This document shows, piece after piece, positions 44,212 through 48,078 of a DNA stretch of 48,078 nucleotides. A program made the translations under genes and the position numbers. The notes beneath the pieces were generated by a model, which saw only the letters and a program-made list of their open reading frames with translations, made no database searches and had not been told where the DNA came from. Positions within the stretch are counted from its first letter, which is position 1. Each line of letters begins with the position of its first letter. The stretch is from Collybiopsis luxurians FD-317 M1. Lineage: Eukaryota > Basidiomycota > Agaricomycetes > Agaricales > Omphalotaceae. The DNA lies in contig KN834809.1 in NCBI GenBank assembly GCA_000827265.1, positions 1 to 48,078 of the forward strand. The letters are read 5' to 3'.

Positions 44212-45305
44212 ATGTCACTATCAAACTCAAATGCTCTCCAGAACCTCATCATATTCCCTGAAGACTGCCAGCTTGTTGGTCTTAGTAACTGGGCAGTATT
44301 CTGTGACCGTATGAAGAGCGTTGCTTGTTCTACTGGTCTCGGAGGATATTTGGACAGAACAATCACAGCTCCTCCAACTCTCACTGCCCCCACTGCTGGC
44401 ACTGCCCTGCCACAACTGTTGTTACTGCTATCAATTCCTGTAATCCATCTGTCAAGGAGTGGGATCTCCATGATAGTCATCTTGTTGGGATCATTTATCA
44501 GAACATCAAGGATCCCCTCTCTATTGGAGTTACTCAGGACATGCCATCTAATGCTATGTGGACAACACTTACTGGAGAGTACAAAACTACATCAGCTGCA
44601 GCTCAAACTCTTGTGAAAGAGTGTATTCAACAGTTCAAATATGTATCTGGAACTGGAACGCCTTTCGAAGAATATTTTGGGCAGCTTGAAGCCCTCCAAA
44701 AAGCCACTAGCAATGTAGGCTGTACCATTTCTGACAATGACTTGCATTCTCAATTCCTCACTTCCTTGTCCATTGAGTATCTGTGGGTGCTTCAGACCCA
44801 TAGTGCATGCTCATACTCTGACCTAAAATGTGCTCTCATGAAGTACAATATGATGGTTGAGTCCTCAACTAATACCTCTGGAAATGTGACAGTTCTGAAC
44901 ACCTTGGCTACTGCTGGTAAATCAGGTTCCAGGATCATTTGTGATAATTGCAAATGTACTGGCCATGTAAAGAGGAATTGTTGGACATGTGGAGGAGGAA
45001 GCGAAGGAAAAGGGCCTCGGTGGTATTCAGCTCCTAAAGGAATGGAACTGAACAAGTTGTCTGTCTCCCTAACTGTTGCGTCCACCTCGGCGTCTGATCC
45101 TGGTCCTGACACTGCAACTGCGGCAGCAACCATCTATGACTTTGGTGACTTTGAACTTGGAGGTACAACTCGCTATTTGGATCGCTCCTCCCCTTCTGAC
45201 TTTTCCTTCATCAGATTGGGAAGAGAGGCTTCTGCCTTTCTGAGCAGAACTGGGAGCAATACCATTAGTATACCATCATCCACTGTACCTCCTAAATCAT
45301 GTTAA
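44212..45305 (+). pseudogene. Ty1/copia-type gag with zinc knuckle, truncated
   Basis: The ATG at 44212 opens the gag N-terminus (NALQNLIIFPEDCQLVGLSN, then WAVFCDRMKSVACSTGLGGY). A frame change near 44400-44420 leads into the frame ending at 45305, which contains WTTLTGEYKTTSAAAQTLV, FEEYFGQLEALQKATSNVGC and the zinc knuckle CDNCKCTGHVKRNC (C-x2-C-x4-H-x4-C, 44940-44981), then GGGSEGKGPRW. Near 45170 RYLDRSSPSDFSF aligns with the YLDSGASDxxF aspartic-protease site but has lost the catalytic Asp-Ser-Gly. Protease, integrase, reverse transcriptase and the 3' LTR are absent; the element stops at a fragment of the membrane gene. Nonautonomous, dead. Confidence 0.8.
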
Positions 45306-45318
45306 TAATAGAATTCCA

Positions 45319-45905
45319 ATGTTCATAGACTCTGTACTGGGATACAAGTCTCAGGAACCGTCGTTGAAGTCAAGCATAGTGGATGGCCAAGTGTCAAGAG
45401 CCCTAAATATGTTTGTTACCAAGAACTCTAATCTCACATCTACATACCACAAAAGCTTCCAGTTGTCAGGGACACCACTTCCACCTTCCCCACCTTCCCT
45501 ATCCTCACTTTCCGCATTGACCACATTGACTGCACTTCCCACACCATCATCATATCCCACATATCCCATCTGACCATTCTCATCCTGAATTGCCGCATAT
45601 GAATCTGATGGACAATCCATTTGCAGTACCCTCAGTTGGAAGTTCGCAGAATCATGAATCCCAAGCTTGCCGAAAGGCTTCCTCCTGTCAATATGTTCCA
45701 ATCATTCACAAACCTCTTTCGGGACAAGACAGAGGCAAAACCTTCAAACACCAATATTGAGATATGTTTTCTTTCATTGAGTATGCTTCAGGATGAGACT
45801 CACAGAGCATTATGTCTTCTAGGTGATGGTCATGACACATCTTGCAGTTGACCATGAGGATGTAGATATAGGCAAGTATGATGAACTGCAAATGATTCAT
45901 GATAC
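45319..45905 (+). pseudogene. Multi-pass membrane protein, copy 3 (C-terminal fragment)
   Basis: Starts at YxxSVLGYKSQEP-like sequence corresponding to YALYWATS in copy 2 and contains SSIVDGQVSRALNMFVTKNS, a Pro/Ser-rich tail in shifting frames, ERLPPVNMFQSFTNLFRDK and the last exon HEDVDIGKYDELQMIHDTV. It lacks all membrane helices: the 5' part is replaced by the gag element. Orientation is opposite to copies 1 and 2, matching the inverted array-gene copy E, so the convergent module is kept. Confidence 0.8.
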
Positions 45906-46749
45906 TGTGTATTTCCTTCTCACATACACTTTATTCCATACCACTATTGTTACGCATTGCATTAATCTCTATTTTATTTCAACTATCTATCTATCACTAG
46001 CTTAATTCATACATTATCTGTCCCATTTATACTAGTCTTTACAGATTATCACCCCTTGCAATTGTAAAGTACTTGCACTATAAAATAATAGAAATTCATG
46101 GACCATAGAGTTTCATTATTTGATGCTGGGCATTGTTGTTCAATGTATGATGGCTCTCAATAAACTTGAACATTGTAATGTCCAGAGTAAGATTTGTCAA
46201 TGAGTGTATTTAAAATATGATTGTGCTTGTTGATTGAATTGCCTCTGTCTCTGTTGAGGCTCTTGCAATGGAATTTACCTTTTGTCTAATGTTGTGCCAC
46301 AGAAGATTGTAAGGCACCATGGTCAAAGTTGAGAGCTAAAGAGTGATTTTTTGGGAAGTGTTTCCTGGAATTGGTGCCAGTGGGTGCTCAATATTATTGA
46401 TCATGAGGAGAACAAAAATTGCATCATGCTTAACATGAAACTCATTGAATCAGAGATCTGAATGACAATTTCCCAACCCCTGTCTATTCATCATCACACT
46501 TATCCATAGAGTGGAGTGCAACTTGTGAGTGGAAAGTGACCAGGATTTTTTCAACACTTACTAATTACAGACCGTATAATTGGTGACAGCTTGTGAGGCC
46601 TGGCCAGCTGCCTTGTTTGTGAATTAATAAATACACTCAGACCTGAGTGTTAAACAAAGTAATATCAAGTCCAAATATTTCTGTTCACTGTTTCACAGTC
46701 CGAATTCTTTGACCCACCCCATCTTTTGAGTCTGTTACCCTGACCATCA
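45906..46749. other. Inverted copy of the convergent intergenic segment
   Basis: Reverse complement of the segment at 18166-19330 and 33541-34331. No gene. Confidence 0.6.
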
Positions 46750-48078
46750 CTAAGATTCATCATTCAAGTATCTCCTGAAGACTTCAGAAACCCTGGAAGG
46801 TGGGGGGTAGGCAGTTAGAGTAAGATACTTATCAATACAAAATATAAGTAACTCACGCATCTTTCAATTTCTCCTTGAATGCTTTTCCCTTGTTGAGTAC
46901 AGCCTTACCCTTTGTCAACCTGTGCTTCTTAGCAGGTGAAGGAGCAATGTCATCTGGTGTGCCATTATTTGTAGTTGGTGCAAGTTGTTTAGTCTTGCTA
47001 CATGTCCTAGACCCTTCAATGTCACTATATGATACCACAGGTGCCAAGGACTCAGATATATGGCCTTCTGCAATCTGTGATCCAGCCCAGTCTCTGTGGT
47101 TCTTTCCATAACTGCTCCCAGCTTTGGAGCTATTTCCTGCAAAAGATTGGGCATCAGTATATTGAAAATGTGGAAAGTATCTTGATGACCATGTAGCCCA
47201 AAATCAGTAGTGTGGTGGAAGAAGCCAGAAGAGTCAGAGGAAGCAGACATAGAAGTAGTGCCCAAAAGGTTGGTAGATGGAGATTTGAACTTAGAAACAT
47301 GGCTAGAAGAGTGAATAGGCTGAATAGCAATGCATGTGGGATGAGAAACCTAAGGCCACACTTAAATAACTTTGAAAATAAAAGACTCACCTTGATAGTA
47401 CATGAAGAATGCACCAAGATCATAAGCCTTTCTAAAGAGTGGAAGAAGGAAAGCAGTGACCAACCGGCTGACAATAAGAATTAGATAGGGTAACAAGTGA
47501 GCAAAGATGAGAACATAGAGCATACATTCTAGAAGAATGAAAAAAGATGGTGAGGAGGAATGCAGTAAAACACATATAAAATGAGAGACCTACAAACTAA
47601 AAGCAAGGACAATCACATTATAGCCAATCAGAATGCAGGCAGAAGAAGTAGAAGGAAGCAACTTACAAACTAGGGAACAAAATAGTTCACTTGTTGTAAG
47701 CATGGATTGATATTGGAAGATGCAAAATCACACACATCCTAAAAGTTACAAAAATTGAAGCAATTCAAAATTTGTTAGACAAAGGTTTTGAAAGAATCAA
47801 ATAGAGAACTTGCAAGCTGTCAAAATGAATGAGTCCCTATCAGTATATTGATCACAGAGTATGCAAATAATTAAAACTTCACATACTACATAGAAATATA
47901 GTAAGTAATAGTTATATGAAAAAATATAGGTAAGCCACTTACAGACTAGATGAAAATGTCCTCATGTAATGAACATCAGCTGGCTCAAGATAGGAAACAG
48001 AAAGAAGATTGATTTCCAGGGGACATGGGAGATGCAGAACTCACCATCTATGGGAAGGGGGAATTTCCAATGGAGTGA
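46750..48078 (-). CDS. Microexon-array gene, copy E (3' part, continues beyond the window)
   Basis: Minus strand, best-preserved 3' part. After the array (separate entry) comes the 77-nt exon 47467-47391, with RLVTAFLLPLFRKAYDLGAF in frame and donor GTGAGT. The Ser/Thr-rich exon (47300s-47200s) reads FKSPSTNLLGTTSMSAS and FFHHTTDFGLHG. The basic exon (to 46853) reads SQIAEGHISESLAPVVSYS, RTCSKTKQLAPTTNNGTPDD and PAKKHRLTKGKAVLNKGK. The last exon reads VSEVFRRYLNDES before TAG at 46750-46752. The Lys/Arg-rich KKHRLTKGK is a plausible nuclear localisation signal. One donor (G/GTCATC) is weak. No family recognised. Together with B this copy gives the best estimate of the true protein tail. Confidence 0.55.
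47526..48047 (-). repeat. Array E: 3-nt candidate microexons (minus strand)
   Basis: On the minus strand, from the window end inward: atg (48047-48045, within the 77-bp family, preceded by CATAG and followed by GTGAGT), then tct, tat, ctt (GC donor), gat, a unit with a mutated acceptor (ACAACAA/GTGAAC), ttt, ttt, aat (47528-47526). This is the same singleton order as copies A and C. The tandem array presumably continues beyond position 48078. Confidence 0.7.

Noticed and set aside
44196..44480. Minus-strand frame over the gag N-terminus
   Set aside because: Gag is supported on the plus strand by the zinc knuckle and capsid-like sequence downstream.
1..48078. tRNA, rRNA or other structural RNA genes
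   Set aside because: Looked for A/B-box pairs and rRNA-like blocks while reading; none was convincing. A dedicated covariance search would be needed to exclude them.

Overview
The window is nuclear DNA of a filamentous basidiomycete, most likely an Agaricomycete. Genes are split by 50-75 nt spliceosomal introns, both strands carry compact housekeeping genes, and the rest is repeat-rich with MULE, copia-type and short inverted-repeat elements. About 38.5-43.3 kb is an ordinary gene island: eIF3j (minus), COQ9 (plus), a class-B DnaJ/Hsp40 (plus) and a conserved fungal protein (minus). Their exon sums are all in frame, so these models are firm.

The remaining ~43 kb is built from repeated copies of a two-gene module. 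One gene is present five times (A 1-1467, B 12821-18165, C 25459-29793, D ~31490-33540, E 48078-46750 on the minus strand). It has a 5' part made of small exons (seen in B and C), a long central array, a conserved ~77 nt exon and a Ser/Thr-rich, basic 3' part. Its partner is a convergent multi-pass membrane protein gene (copies near 20.0, 35.0 and 45.6 kb; only the middle one looks intact). Units 1 (4590-~20925) and 2 (21064-~36030) are a direct tandem segmental duplication. Both also carry a dead F-actin capping protein beta copy. A MULE sits in unit 1 only, and unit 2 shows the empty site.

The standout feature is the central array. It consists of dozens of consecutive intron-like units, each with a GTGAGT/GTAAGT-type donor, a CTCAC/CTNAY branch-like box, a pyrimidine tract and TAG/CAG. 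Successive units are separated by exactly three nucleotides (once six). In copy C the unit is a near-perfect 77 bp repeat (74 nt intron-like part plus 3 nt), and the three nucleotides are the hypervariable part: 12 different triplets in 17 units. In B the intron-like parts have diverged strongly in sequence and length, yet the AG-N3-GT spacing persists through about 45 units. I read this as an array of single-codon (3-nt) microexons, possibly a hypervariable, alternatively spliced recognition region. Transcription and splicing cannot be shown from DNA alone. The codon phase is not fully resolved, and a 311-N assembly gap lies inside array C.

Mobile DNA includes the MULE (4770-8533, 9-bp target duplication), a MITE-like inverted repeat (31830-32058) and a solo LTR (32482-33009, 5-bp target duplication) nested in copy D. 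There is also a transposase C-terminal fragment (30706-31152) and a frameshifted copia-type gag (44212-45305) abutting a truncated membrane-gene copy.
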